60,377 bases of DNA from SIG603 sp963621245 (GTDB lineage Bacteria > Bacillota > Clostridia > Oscillospirales > Acutalibacteraceae): contig CAVFCW010000014.1 of the NCBI GenBank assembly GCA_963621245.1, positions 1-60,377 of the forward strand. The letters run 5' to 3'. This document shows, in pieces, positions 1 through 7,782 of the stretch. Every line of letters starts with the position of its first letter. Positions within the stretch are counted from its first letter, which is position 1. The translations under genes and the position numbers were made by a program. Below the pieces are notes generated by a model, which was not told where the DNA came from, made no database searches, and saw nothing but the letters and a program-made list of their open reading frames with translations.

Positions 1-10
1 AAGAAATAAG

Positions 11-125
11 TTGGTATTGATTGTGACGAGGGTCCACCTGTTCCCATCCCGAACACAGAAGTTAAGCTCGTTCACGTCGACAATACTCGGCTGGCAACGG
101 CCCGGGACGATAGATTTTTGCCAAC
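11..125 (+). rRNA. 5S ribosomal RNA, copy 1
   Basis: The conserved 5S core is present (CACCTGTTCCCATCCCGAAC followed by ACAGAAGTTAAGC). The ends TTGGT and GCCAAC pair as the terminal helix, and the length of about 115 nt is typical. It starts at the window edge, so the 16S and 23S genes that normally precede it are not visible. It differs from the copy directly downstream at about seven positions. Confidence 0.93.
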
Positions 126-133
126 ATATTTCA

Positions 134-249
134 GTTGGTATTGATTGCGACGAGGGTCCACCTGTTCCCATCCCGAACACAGAAGTTAAGCTCGTTCGCG
201 CCGACGATACTCGGCTGGCAACGGCCCGGAACAATAGGTTTTTGCCAAC
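134..249 (+). rRNA. 5S ribosomal RNA, copy 2
   Basis: A second complete 5S gene begins 8 nt after the first and has the same conserved core and terminal helix. The differences between copies lie in helix positions and in the 3' part, several of them G/A or C/T changes compatible with pairing. A strong terminator follows 8 nt later, so this pair is the end of a transcription unit. Confidence 0.93.
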
Positions 250-257
250 ACTGATAT

Positions 258-290
258 GCGGTTGTCTTAATTGACAGCCGCTTTTATTTT
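258..290 (+). terminator. Terminator after the 5S pair
   Basis: A 9-bp stem (GCGGTTGTC pairing with GACAGCCGC, one G-U) is followed by a T-rich tail. It closes the rRNA transcription unit. Confidence 0.88.
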
Positions 291-316
291 TTGCATTTTT
301 CTTGCACCCCCTTTTA

Positions 317-345
317 TTGACTTTACAGGCGGTGTATTTTACAAT
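317..345 (+). promoter_or_regulatory. Sigma-A promoter for the 414-1796 gene
   Basis: TTGACT at 317-322, a 17-bp spacer, and TACAAT at 340-345. This leaves a leader of about 60 nt ahead of an AGGAG ribosome binding site at 400-404. Confidence 0.8.
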
Positions 346-413
346 TAATATGTTTAGTTATATATTGAGATTGTAAAAACTTTTCACCTAAAATCATAAA
401 GGAGATTTTATTT

Positions 414-1796
414 ATGCCTTCGAGCAGAGATTCACGCTCGTCGCGTCCGTCCGATTCACGAAGGAGTAATCAAAGAAGTACGTCCCGACCAAGGCAGACC
501 GACGCAAGAAATTCAAATAACCAAAACAGGCGCAAATCCTCTTCCACCTATTCCGAGCCGAGAAAAAACAGCCGTTCGGCACCTCAGGGAAGAAAGAGAA
601 CGGCGCCGAAATCCGTCGATAAAGAACGCGCAAGAGTTAACCGTCTAACGGCAATAATTTTGGTGTTCATTGCGATAGTTGTCGTTGTTGTGGTTATTAT
701 CGGAGTGAGATCGGCTTCAACGACCATAAAAGCAAACGGCGGCTCAATTTTGAGTATGACGGCAACGCCGATGCCCGATCCGACAGCAACGCCGGCACCG
801 ACCCAAACGCCAAAGCCCGTAGCGGCGACCGAAAAGGACGTTTCCGAAGCGACAATAACAAAATACGATACGCTTTTGACCGTTGACGGCACGGCTTACG
901 AATACTATAAATTCAACAAAGACAATGCCGCAGCAACAATAAACGCCGTCAACAGCACGGCGACATCACTCGGCTCTGATAAAAACGTCTACGCCATGAT
1001 GATTCCATCGGGAATAGATATAATGCTTCCGCTTTCTCTGCTTGACGAGCTTGCCGACGTGACGAGTGACCAGCAAAAGGCCGAAAGTTATATCCTCACA
1101 TCGTTTGACGCTTCCGTGAAAACGGTTGCCACTTACGATCAGTTAAAAGCTTACTGCGATCAGGATCTTTATTTTAACACGGACAATCACATATCGGGTT
1201 TGTGCGGACATTATCTCTATCAGCAGTGGGCAGCGGTAAAGGGAGTTTCCCCCATTTCTCTGTCATCGTGCACAGAAAAAAGCTACTCGGGATTTTACGG
1301 CAATGTTTCCAACTCGACGGGACTTTCTCTTGACGAGGACACCGTGATCGTTTATGATCCGGGAGCAAGTTTCTCTTACAATTATATGGACGACTACGGC
1401 AGCACTCAGGACGGAAGCGTGTTTGTCGACGTGAGCGACTACGCCGCCACCCAGAAATATCAGGCGTTCCTCGGCGGAGTTCACACGAGAAGTGAGATTA
1501 CGAACAACAACGCAAAAGATAATTCCTCTTGCGTGCTTGTAATCGACTCCAACGGAACAAGCATTGCGCCTTTTATCGCAACGCATTACAAAAATACTTA
1601 TATTGTCGACTACCGTTACTCATACGAGACCGATTCACTGAGTAAAATCGTCTCCGATACGGGAGCGACCGACGTAATATTCTGCCTGAGCATGGGAGTT
1701 ACGGGTTCGGGAGATCTCGCAAGCGGACTCACAACGCTTTGCGTAGCCGACACAACATCGACAAGCGATACCGCTTCTTCTGAAGTCACAGAGTAA
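414..1796 (+). CDS. Membrane-anchored DHHW-like surface protein with degenerate catalytic motif
   Basis: A protein of 460 residues. It has a basic Ser/Arg-rich cytoplasmic head, one transmembrane helix at about residues 79-101, a Thr/Pro/Ala linker, and an outer domain that aligns by eye with the DHHW (AlgX/AlgJ-like SGNH) protein at 15179-17125. Shared landmarks are DLYFNTDNH versus DIYLRTDHHW, a VLVIDSNG versus IIVKDSYG strand, and a C-terminal block ending near TGATDVIF versus TGATDVLF. The second His and Trp of TDHHW and the Lys-Asp-Ser-Tyr motif are altered here, so catalysis is doubtful. It is monocistronic with its own promoter and terminator. A structural or scaffold role in surface-polymer acylation is inference only. 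Confidence 0.72.
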   Translation: MPSSRDSRSSRPSDSRRSNQRSTSRPRQTDARNSNNQNRRKSSSTYSEPRKNSRSAPQGRKRTAPKSVDKERARVNRLTAIILVFIAIVVVVVVIIGVRSASTTIKANGGSILSMTATPMPDPTATPAPTQTPKPVAATEKDVSEATITKYDTLLTVDGTAYEYYKFNKDNAAATINAVNSTATSLGSDKNVYAMMIPSGIDIMLPLSLLDELADVTSDQQKAESYILTSFDASVKTVATYDQLKAYCDQDLYFNTDNHISGLCGHYLYQQWAAVKGVSPISLSSCTEKSYSGFYGNVSNSTGLSLDEDTVIVYDPGASFSYNYMDDYGSTQDGSVFVDVSDYAATQKYQAFLGGVHTRSEITNNNAKDNSSCVLVIDSNGTSIAPFIATHYKNTYIVDYRYSYETDSLSKIVSDTGATDVIFCLSMGVTGSGDLASGLTTLCVADTTSTSDTASSEVTE

Positions 1797-1819
1797 AATA
1801 AATTAATAAACGTAAATTT

Positions 1820-1857
1820 GAGCGAAGTCACTATCGTGTGACCTCGCTCTTTTTTTG
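1820..1857 (+). terminator. Intrinsic terminator
   Basis: A 12-bp stem (GAGCGAAGTCAC with GTGACCTCGCTC, one mismatch) is followed by seven T residues, directly downstream of the DHHW-like gene. Confidence 0.88.
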
Positions 1858-2021
1858 TAACGAAAGTAAAAAATCTCCTCTTACAATTTTACATAAATCT
1901 AACCTTATCTATACCAAACCTCGGTAGTTAAAGTTTTTATCGGATGATATTCTATATATGCGAAACAAATCAGTCTTTCGCAAATTCGTAACTATGCATT
2001 AAATTGTAGAAAGAGGAAAAA

Positions 2022-3626
2022 ATGCACAAGAAACTTATTAAAGTTGCCTCCGTTTGCATGGCTCTCGCTCTCACTGTATCAAGCGCAGCCACACTGGGAA
2101 ACACGGCATCAATCAAGGCTCAGGCAACAACCACAACATCTGTAAGTACAAAATCAGGATCGGAAAGCTCCGAGACAAAAACACCGAAATACATCTTTAT
2201 GTTCATCGGTGACGGAATGAGCTATCCTCAGCTTCAGCTCACAAACTACTATCTCTCCGCTCAGGAAGACACAAACGACAACGACATCTTAGAGGCTCCG
2301 AACGATAACCTCTCCATGCTTCAGCTTGCCGTAGCGGGTTCCGCTCAGACATATGACAGCACATCGTTCTGCCCCGACTCGGCTTCTACCGCAACATCAA
2401 TTTCAACAGGTCACAAAACATACAGCGGTACAATCAACATGGACGAGACCGGCACAACATCCTACGAGACAATCGCCGAGAAACTCAAAAAGCAGAAGGG
2501 CTACGAAATCGGAATCGTCTCCTCTGTTAATATCAACCACGCAACACCGGCAGCTTTCTACAGTCACGTTGCTTCAAGAAACGACTACTATGACATCGCC
2601 CTCGAGATGGTAAACTCCGATTTTGATTACTTCGCAGGCGGTGGCGTAAAGCAGGCAACAGGCGAGAACGGCGACCAGAGAGACATCTACGAGCTTGCAG
2701 CAGAAAAGGGCTACACAGTCGCTAAAACAAAAGCTGACGCAGAGAAAATCAATGCTGACACCGAAAAAGCACTCATCATCGACGAAAACCTTGCCGACGG
2801 TGACGCTATGAACTACGACATGGACCTTGAGGACGGTCAGTGGGCACTTGCCGACTACGTTTCAAAGGGAATTGAAGTTCTCGGCAATGCAGAAAACGGC
2901 TTCTTCATGATGTGCGAGGGCGGCAAAATCGACTGGGCTTGCCACGCCAACGACGCAGCCTCCACAATCACAGATACAGTTGCTCTTGACAACGCCGTCA
3001 AGGTTGCTCTCGACTTTGCAAAAGAGCACGCTGACGAAACTCTCATCATCGTAACAGGCGACCACGAAACTGGCGGTCTTACAATCGGTTACGCCGGAAC
3101 AGACTACGACACATTCCTCACAAACATCTCAAATCAGAAACTTTCCTACGCTAAGTTTGATACCGACTATGTATCAAAATACAAAGAGGAAAAGACAGAT
3201 TTCGATACCGTTATGAAGGACATCACCGAGCTCTTCGGTCTTCAGGCTCCCACATCAAGCGAGGAGAAAACAAGCTCCAAGGACAGTGCAGATAAGCACC
3301 CCGAGTCCGAGGATACAGGAAGCCTTGTCCTCACAGAGTATGAGTACGAAAAACTCAAAACAGCTTACGAGACAACAATGAGCAGAACGGGCGACGAGGA
3401 ATCCTTCAGCCAGGAAGAGTATGTTCTCTACGGTTCATACGAGCCGCTCACCGTCACAATCACTCACCTTCTCAACAACAAGTCAGGCGTAAACTTCGCC
3501 TCCTACGCTCACACGGGTCTTCCGGTAGCGGTTCTTGTCGAGGGTGTCGGTCAGGACGAGTTCGACGGTTTCTACGACAACACCGAGATTTACAACAAGC
3601 TTGCAGCTCTCACAGGTGTTGAATAA
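2022..3626 (+). CDS. Secreted alkaline phosphatase
   Basis: A protein of 534 residues with a signal peptide (about 1-27). The alkaline phosphatase fold is recognisable from IFMFIGDGMS (metal-binding Asp), the nucleophile motif CPDSASTATSIS, GHKTYSG, DWACHANDA, TGDHETGGLT and a late AHTG. Together these give the Asp/Ser and His/Asp ligands of the PhoA family. It hydrolyses phosphomonoesters outside the membrane to release phosphate. An acidic insertion (about residues 405-430) separates the metal motifs from the C-terminal His. The ribosome binding site AGAGG precedes the ATG. An upstream TTACA repeat (about 1880-1893) could be a Pho-type operator, but spacing is irregular and I do not call it. 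Confidence 0.92.
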   Translation: MHKKLIKVASVCMALALTVSSAATLGNTASIKAQATTTTSVSTKSGSESSETKTPKYIFMFIGDGMSYPQLQLTNYYLSAQEDTNDNDILEAPNDNLSMLQLAVAGSAQTYDSTSFCPDSASTATSISTGHKTYSGTINMDETGTTSYETIAEKLKKQKGYEIGIVSSVNINHATPAAFYSHVASRNDYYDIALEMVNSDFDYFAGGGVKQATGENGDQRDIYELAAEKGYTVAKTKADAEKINADTEKALIIDENLADGDAMNYDMDLEDGQWALADYVSKGIEVLGNAENGFFMMCEGGKIDWACHANDAASTITDTVALDNAVKVALDFAKEHADETLIIVTGDHETGGLTIGYAGTDYDTFLTNISNQKLSYAKFDTDYVSKYKEEKTDFDTVMKDITELFGLQAPTSSEEKTSSKDSADKHPESEDTGSLVLTEYEYEKLKTAYETTMSRTGDEESFSQEEYVLYGSYEPLTVTITHLLNNKSGVNFASYAHTGLPVAVLVEGVGQDEFDGFYDNTEIYNKLAALTGVE

Positions 3627-3672
3627 AATTAAAATCCACGTCCTCCAAGTTAAGGTTAGATAGACAGCGGTC

Positions 3673-3703
3673 AAATGGGGAATGCAAAAAGCATTTCCCA
3701 TTT
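3673..3703 (+). terminator. Hairpin after alkaline phosphatase (no T tract)
   Basis: A 13-bp inverted repeat with a 5-nt A loop lies between the phosphatase and the next gene. No T run follows, so termination may be weak or the stem may act as an mRNA 3' stabiliser. An in-frame ATG at 3675 lies inside this stem and is therefore an unlikely start for the downstream gene. Confidence 0.45.
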
Positions 3704-3728
3704 GGATGTATTAAGGGAATTGGGAAAG

Positions 3729-4964
3729 ATGAAAAAGCTTTTAAACGTAAACAAAAAAAGAGAGCTTGCGTTCATGATAGTGGGAACTCTCATGATAATC
3801 GCTCTCATGCTCATTCCGACAGGTTACGAAGACGCAGTAATTTATCAGGAAGCGGAGCGCTGTAAGGTTGAGGTTCTCTCAACGGACGAAAGTGCGATTT
3901 ATTCAAACGGTCTCATTCAGTCGGGCGAACAGAACTGCGAAGTAAAAATTCTTACGGGTAAATTTAAGGGTCAAACCTTAAGCGGCGTCAATATGCTAAG
4001 CGGCTCGCTTGAGTCCGACAAGATTTACTCAGTCGGAGACAAAGCCCTTGCCGTAATCAGCATGGACGATGACGGCAATCCGACAAGAGTTACCATGAGC
4101 GACTACTACCGTCTTGACAAAGAGTTAATCTTAGCGATAGTTTTCACGCTGTTTTTGATAGCGATAGCGGGCGCAAACGGTTTTCGCGCGGTGTTCTCGT
4201 TTGTCGTAACGGTTCTCACAATCTGGAAAATAATGGTTCCGCTTTACCTCAAGGGCGTAAACCCCATTCCCGTCGGTTTGTTCATAACGGCTCTTCTCAC
4301 CGTAATGATAATCTACTTTGTTTACGGCTTTGACATCAAAACCCTTTCGGCTGTTTCAGGCTCCATGCTGGGAACGGTGACGACATGTATACTCGGAATA
4401 ATCTTCACCACCGTATTTAAAATTCATGGTGCCGTGATGAGCAACTCCGAAACTCTGCTCTATGCGGGATACCAAAATCTCAACCTCACGCAGATATTTA
4501 TGAGCTCCATTTTCCTCGGCGCAAGCGGAGCTATGATGGATCTTGCGGTCGATATAACCTCCGCAATCAACGAGGTTATCGAGAAAAAGCCGAGCATAGA
4601 TTGGAAAGAAGCGTTCGTCTCGGGAATGAATGTGGCAAGAAACGCACTGGGAACCATGACAACCACTCTCCTTCTCGCCTACTCGGGAAGCTGCATCGCA
4701 CTTTTGATGGTGTTTATGGCTCAGGGAACTCCCGTTCTCCACATTCTCAATTACAAGTATGTTTCAGCCGAAATTCTCGACACCTTGGTAGGTTCATTCG
4801 GTCTTGCCACGGTAGCACCGTTCACGGCTCTCACAAGCAGTTTTCTTTTGACGAGAAAACGAAACCAAGCCGAAAACGGCGATAATCTCACGACAAACGA
4901 TATTGTAGTTGCCGAGGAAGCCGAAGTTTTCACAAAACCACAAGAAACTCACGATGAAATTTGA
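3729..4964 (+). CDS. YibE/F-like integral membrane protein
   Basis: A protein of 411 residues. An N-terminal transmembrane segment is followed by an extracellular beta-rich domain of about 90 residues, then seven or so hydrophobic helices, the layout of the YibE/F family (function unknown). Recognisable blocks are a conserved GFRAVFSF region, SGSMLGT, and a segment around GASGAMMDLAVDI. The start at 3729 is chosen because a GGGAAAG site precedes it at proper distance. The in-frame ATG at 3675 sits in the upstream hairpin. The gene lies 100 bp after the phosphatase and could be cotranscribed with it. Confidence 0.8.
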   Translation: MKKLLNVNKKRELAFMIVGTLMIIALMLIPTGYEDAVIYQEAERCKVEVLSTDESAIYSNGLIQSGEQNCEVKILTGKFKGQTLSGVNMLSGSLESDKIYSVGDKALAVISMDDDGNPTRVTMSDYYRLDKELILAIVFTLFLIAIAGANGFRAVFSFVVTVLTIWKIMVPLYLKGVNPIPVGLFITALLTVMIIYFVYGFDIKTLSAVSGSMLGTVTTCILGIIFTTVFKIHGAVMSNSETLLYAGYQNLNLTQIFMSSIFLGASGAMMDLAVDITSAINEVIEKKPSIDWKEAFVSGMNVARNALGTMTTTLLLAYSGSCIALLMVFMAQGTPVLHILNYKYVSAEILDTLVGSFGLATVAPFTALTSSFLLTRKRNQAENGDNLTTNDIVVAEEAEVFTKPQETHDEI

Positions 4965-4997
4965 GTATAACTTCATCTTGATTTCCTAATATATACA

Positions 4998-5034
4998 GCA
5001 GAAGTCTCCGAGTATTTTGCCCGGAGACTTCTGC
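4998..5034 (+). terminator. Terminator after the YibE/F-like gene
   Basis: A perfect 13-bp stem (GCAGAAGTCTCCG with CGGAGACTTCTGC). The tail is only moderately T-rich. Confidence 0.7.
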
Positions 5035-5110
5035 TTCTGCTTTCAAGCGAAAGTTTTCAACATATAGAATTTTAAAGTTAAAAACTATCCCCCGTTTTCC
5101 GCTTTTGCCT

Positions 5111-5145
5111 TTGTCCTTAATCTGTCCCGCACGGTCTGATAAAAT
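5111..5145 (+). promoter_or_regulatory. TTGTCC direct-repeat promoter (plus strand)
   Basis: TTGTCC at 5111, CTGTCC 11 bp later, 12 bp, then TAAAAT at 5140-5145. This is the same architecture as seven other promoters in the window, all driving tiny genes. No canonical -35 hexamer is present, and the repeats flank that position. It lies about 48 bp before the first of three tiny genes. Confidence 0.75.
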
Positions 5146-5192
5146 CAAATCATCAAAAACAAAACAACAAACAACAGAAAAGGAGAAACATT

Positions 5193-5282
5193 ATGAGAGA
5201 ATTTTTTAGGGACACATTTAAAGGCTGCTTGAACTTTTTGAGCCCACCGATTTACCACAGAGACAGCAGACTCATAAGATAA
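5193..5282 (+). CDS. Small peptide, 29 aa, unknown
   Basis: ATG is preceded by AAAAGGAGAAACATT, an excellent ribosome binding site. The product starts MREFFRDTFKGCLNFL. It has an aromatic, amphipathic N-terminal half, one Cys and a basic C-terminus. It is the first of three tiny genes behind the TTGTCC promoter. Not recognised. The start-site strength and shared promoter are the only support. Confidence 0.62.
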   Translation: MREFFRDTFKGCLNFLSPPIYHRDSRLIR

Positions 5283-5301
5283 AACAAAGAAAGGCGAGCT
5301 T

Positions 5302-5394
5302 ATGGAAAATGTACTCGAGAGACTTTTTGACGCACTGAATCAATCGGGACTGGGGGTATTTAATTTAACGGGTCTTTTCGGTCACCACGGATAG
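5302..5394 (+). CDS. Small peptide, 30 aa, unknown
   Basis: It follows the 29-residue peptide gene by 19 nt, with AAAGGCGAG before the ATG. The product begins MENVLERLFDALNQSG and ends with a Gly/Phe/His tail. The N-terminal half can form an amphipathic helix. It has no leader or signal sequence. Confidence 0.58.
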   Translation: MENVLERLFDALNQSGLGVFNLTGLFGHHG

Positions 5395-5421
5395 ACCGAA
5401 ACCAAAGAAAAGGAGATATGT

Positions 5422-5499
5422 TTGACAAAAACACATATAAAAGAAGACAAAAACAATCAGAGAATCATTTTGGTAGACTATGTTAATCTGTTATGTTAG
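5422..5499 (+). CDS. Small peptide, 25 aa, TTG start, unknown
   Basis: AGGAG lies 7 nt before a TTG that opens a 25-codon frame ending IILVDYVNLLC. An overlapping ATG at 5418 (22 codons) is only 2 nt from the AGGAG and fits less well. The YVN near the C-terminus faintly recalls the YVNVG core of the 24.5-25.8 kb peptides. That similarity is too short to rely on. Confidence 0.45.
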   Translation: MTKTHIKEDKNNQRIILVDYVNLLC

Positions 5500-5514
5500 C
5501 AAAATTAAGAGCAA

Positions 5515-5545
5515 AAAATAAAGCCCACGAAAAATTCGTGGGCTT
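5515..5545 (-). terminator. Bidirectional terminator of rplM-rpsI and the 5.2-5.5 kb peptide genes
   Basis: An 11-bp perfect stem (AAGCCCACGAA with TTCGTGGGCTT) and 3-nt loop. On the minus strand it is followed by a T-rich tail. The plus strand has TTTT, so it can serve both converging units. Confidence 0.85.
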
Positions 5546-5580
5546 TTGTGCGTTCCTGATAAATTCGGCGAACCGAAAAA

Positions 5581-5982
5581 TTATCTCTTTGAGAACTGAG
5601 GAGCACGTCTTGCAGCCTTGAGGCCGTATTTCTTTCTCTCCTTCATTCTCGGATCTCTTGTGAGGAAGCCTGCCTTCTTGAGGGAAGCACGGAGATTCTC
5701 GGAATCATACTGGAGAAGTGCTCTTGCGATACCGTGGCGGATTGCACCTGCCTGACCGGAAACGCCGCCGCCTGCAACACGGCAAACTACGTCAAACTTA
5801 GCGTCTGTCTCTGTGAGAGCGAGAGGCTGACGAACGATGAGCTTGAGTGTCTCAAGTCCGAAGTAATCGTCGATGTCTCTATCGTTAATTGTGATTTTAC
5901 CTGTACCTTCGTAAAGTCTTACTCTAGCTACGCTGGACTTTCTTCTGCCTGTACCGTAAAAATATGGAGCTGTCTCGTACAT
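5581..5982 (-). CDS. rpsI: 30S ribosomal protein S9
   Basis: A protein of 133 residues, with the family signature GTGRRKSSVARVRL near the N-terminus and the invariant basic tail ending FSKR that reaches the ribosomal P site. It is cotranscribed with rplM, 17 nt upstream, as in most bacteria. Confidence 0.97.
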   Translation of the reverse strand: MYETAPYFYGTGRRKSSVARVRLYEGTGKITINDRDIDDYFGLETLKLIVRQPLALTETDAKFDVVCRVAGGGVSGQAGAIRHGIARALLQYDSENLRASLKKAGFLTRDPRMKERKKYGLKAARRAPQFSKR

Positions 5983-5999
5983 TATCTATTTCCTCCTTC

Positions 6000-6431
6000 T
6001 TAGATCTTGTCCCATGTCTCAGGCTTCTGAGATGCATGTGGGTGCTCGCTGCCTGCATAGATCTTAAGTCTTGTGCATGCTGCGCGTCCGATTGTGTTTG
6101 AAGGAATCATACCCTCAACTGCGAGCTTCATAGCAAGCTCCGGCTTTGTTCTCATGAGTGTGCTGTACTTAACAGCCTTCATGTGACCGATATAGCCTGT
6201 GTGATGATAATAAACCTTATTATCGAGCTTTGCGCCTGTGAGAACTGCGTCCTGAGCGTTGATGATGATAACATGATCACCGCAATCTACGTGTGGTGTG
6301 AATGTTGTCTTGTGCTTGCCTCTGAGTAAAATAGCTGCCTGAGCTGCTACACGGCCGAGCGGCTTGCCTGCAGCGTCAATTACATACCATTTGCGGTCTA
6401 CCTGACCGGCTTTTGCCATATAAGTGGACAT
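6000..6431 (-). CDS. rplM: 50S ribosomal protein L13
   Basis: A protein of 143 residues, with typical L13 blocks KWYVIDAAGKPLGRVA, LLRGKHKTTFTPHVDCGD and HTGYIGHMK. GGAGG lies 6 nt before the ATG. It is the first gene of the L13-S9 operon, which is probably autoregulated through the structured leader upstream. Confidence 0.97.
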   Translation of the reverse strand: MSTYMAKAGQVDRKWYVIDAAGKPLGRVAAQAAILLRGKHKTTFTPHVDCGDHVIIINAQDAVLTGAKLDNKVYYHHTGYIGHMKAVKYSTLMRTKPELAMKLAVEGMIPSNTIGRAACTRLKIYAGSEHPHASQKPETWDKI

Positions 6432-6439
6432 AGCGTACC

Positions 6440-6525
6440 TCCGTAAAATTTGTTATCTTAACCCTCGCGTCCGCTTGGGTAAACTTTAAAACTTGGCTTG
6501 ATAAAGCCTTTTTCGCTTTACGCGC
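6440..6525 (-). promoter_or_regulatory. L13-type ribosomal protein leader
   Basis: The 100-nt leader between the promoter and rplM contains GTTTACCCAAGCGG, then ACGCGAGGGTTAAGATAAC, in which GGGTTAA and TTTACCC can pair. The position and motif match the L13 leader element known from Firmicutes, thought to bind L13 for feedback control. Assignment is from memory of the motif. A covariance-model search would decide. Confidence 0.6.
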
Positions 6526-6531
6526 TTAATG

Positions 6532-6560
6532 ATAATACCACAAGAGAAAACCAAAGTCAA
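6532..6560 (-). promoter_or_regulatory. Sigma-A promoter of rplM-rpsI
   Basis: On the minus strand: TTGACT (6555-6560), 17 bp, TATTAT (6532-6537). Confidence 0.82.
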
Positions 6561-6669
6561 CAAGATTTTTGAAGAAATTTAATTTAGATTTGTGTTTCTC
6601 TTGTTTTCTCTCTTTTTCTCTTTTTTTCTCTCATTTTCTCACACTCGAATTTCATTATTTTTTGAGTAA

Positions 6670-6701
6670 AGAAAAAGGCGAGCGGTTTTTGACCGTTCGC
6701 C
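6670..6701 (-). terminator. Terminator of ricT
   Basis: A 10-bp stem (GGCGAACGGT with ACCGCTCGCC) followed on the minus strand by TTTTTC, just after the ricT stop. Confidence 0.88.
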
Positions 6702-6707
6702 GTTATT

Positions 6708-7574
6708 TCAGTTTTCGAGCTTTTTAAACTCCTCTATTTCTTTTTTGTTCACGCTTATTCTGCCGTCACGGATAACTTTTACGTCATCTGCCTTATAGAT
6801 TGTCGGCGCAGCGTCGGGGGATTTATCAAGTCTCACGGTTAATTTTCTCGTGATGAGGTTAACCTCTATAACCGTTCCCTTGCCGTCCTGAGTGGATACG
6901 ATTGCGCCCACCTTAGGCGTTGTCTTGAGAAGGTCGGAATAAGCCTCCTGCTCGTACTTCAAGCAGCACATAAGTCTGCCACAGGTTCCCGAAATTTTAA
7001 CGGGGTTGAGCGAGAGTCCCTGTTCCTTTGCCATTTTGATTGAAACCGGCTGAAAACCGTTCAAGAAGGTTGAACAGCAAAACGGTCTGCCGCAAATTCC
7101 TATGCCGCCCAAAAGCTTTGCTTCGTCCCTTACGCCGATTTGTCTTAACTCGATTCTCGTTCTGAACATAGCCGCCAAATCCTTGACAAGCTCACGGAAA
7201 TCAACTCTGCCGTCAGATGTGAAGTAGAAAAGAATCTTGCTGTTATCGAATGTGTACTCCACGTCAACAAGTTTCATATCGAGCTTATGCTCGGCAATTT
7301 TCTTTTCGCAAAGGGCATAAGCTTTCTTTTCTTTCTGCTTGTTCTCTTCGATTTTTTTGAAATCGTCCTCGGTAGCTATTCTGATAAGCTTTCTTAATGG
7401 CTGAACTATGCTGTCGTCCGCAACCTCACGGTTTTCGAGGGCAACCTCGCCGCATTCAACTCCTCTTGCCGTTTCGACTATAACTTTCTCTCCCCTTGCG
7501 AGAATTCTCTTGTCGGGGTCGAAATAATACACCTTACCGGTGCTTGAAAATTTTACTCCGATTACTTCTGCCAT
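6708..7574 (-). CDS. ricT: PSP1-domain regulator RicT (YaaT)
   Basis: A protein of 288 residues. The N-terminus GVKFSSTGKVYYFDP and the Cys-rich block with CGRPFCC and GTCGRLMCC are diagnostic of RicT. In B. subtilis it forms the RicAFT (Y-complex) with Fe-S clusters and stimulates RNase Y processing. An extended Lys-rich tail follows the PSP1 core. Upstream lie holB and darA, the conserved Firmicutes order, although here a terminator and a separate promoter lie between holB and ricT. Confidence 0.93.
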   Translation of the reverse strand: MAEVIGVKFSSTGKVYYFDPDKRILARGEKVIVETARGVECGEVALENREVADDSIVQPLRKLIRIATEDDFKKIEENKQKEKKAYALCEKKIAEHKLDMKLVDVEYTFDNSKILFYFTSDGRVDFRELVKDLAAMFRTRIELRQIGVRDEAKLLGGIGICGRPFCCSTFLNGFQPVSIKMAKEQGLSLNPVKISGTCGRLMCCLKYEQEAYSDLLKTTPKVGAIVSTQDGKGTVIEVNLITRKLTVRLDKSPDAAPTIYKADDVKVIRDGRISVNKKEIEEFKKLEN

Positions 7575-7682
7575 ATTTTATCCTTATCCGATTAAACGGA
7601 CCTTTCGTTTGTGTAAGTTTATGATATTAAGTATATTAAAAACATTTTGCGCGGCTTTAAGGCGCACGATAACGCATTATTT

Positions 7683-7711
7683 ATTATAAGAGAAAACCGA
7701 TATTTATTCAA
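7683..7711 (-). promoter_or_regulatory. Sigma-A promoter of ricT
   Basis: On the minus strand: TTGAAT (7706-7711), 17 bp, TATAAT (7683-7688), about 105 nt before the ricT start. Confidence 0.82.
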
Positions 7712-7740
7712 CATAAAAATCTCCCGTCTTTCCCGCACCC

Positions 7741-7770
7741 AAAAAAGCCGAGTGCATTTTGGCATTCGGC
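7741..7770 (-). terminator. Terminator of darA-holB
   Basis: A 9-bp stem (GCCGAATGC with GCACTCGGC) followed on the minus strand by TTTTTTG, 12 nt after the holB stop. Confidence 0.88.
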
Positions 7771-7782
7771 TTCAAATAATCT

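Noticed and set aside
11..274. An 87-codon frame across the start of the window.
   Set aside because: It covers both 5S rRNA genes.
1875..1905. Pho-box-like TTACA repeats before the alkaline phosphatase gene.
   Set aside because: Spacing is 8 and 10 bp, not a regular 11, and the third unit is poor, so the evidence is too weak to call.
3675..3728. Upstream extension of the YibE/F-like gene from an ATG at 3675.
   Set aside because: The ATG lies inside a 13-bp hairpin and has no ribosome binding site. The ATG at 3729 has one.
6580..6650. Pyrimidine-rich stretch with repeated TTTTCTC upstream of rplM.
   Set aside because: Low-complexity sequence between a promoter and a terminator, with no sign of function beyond composition.
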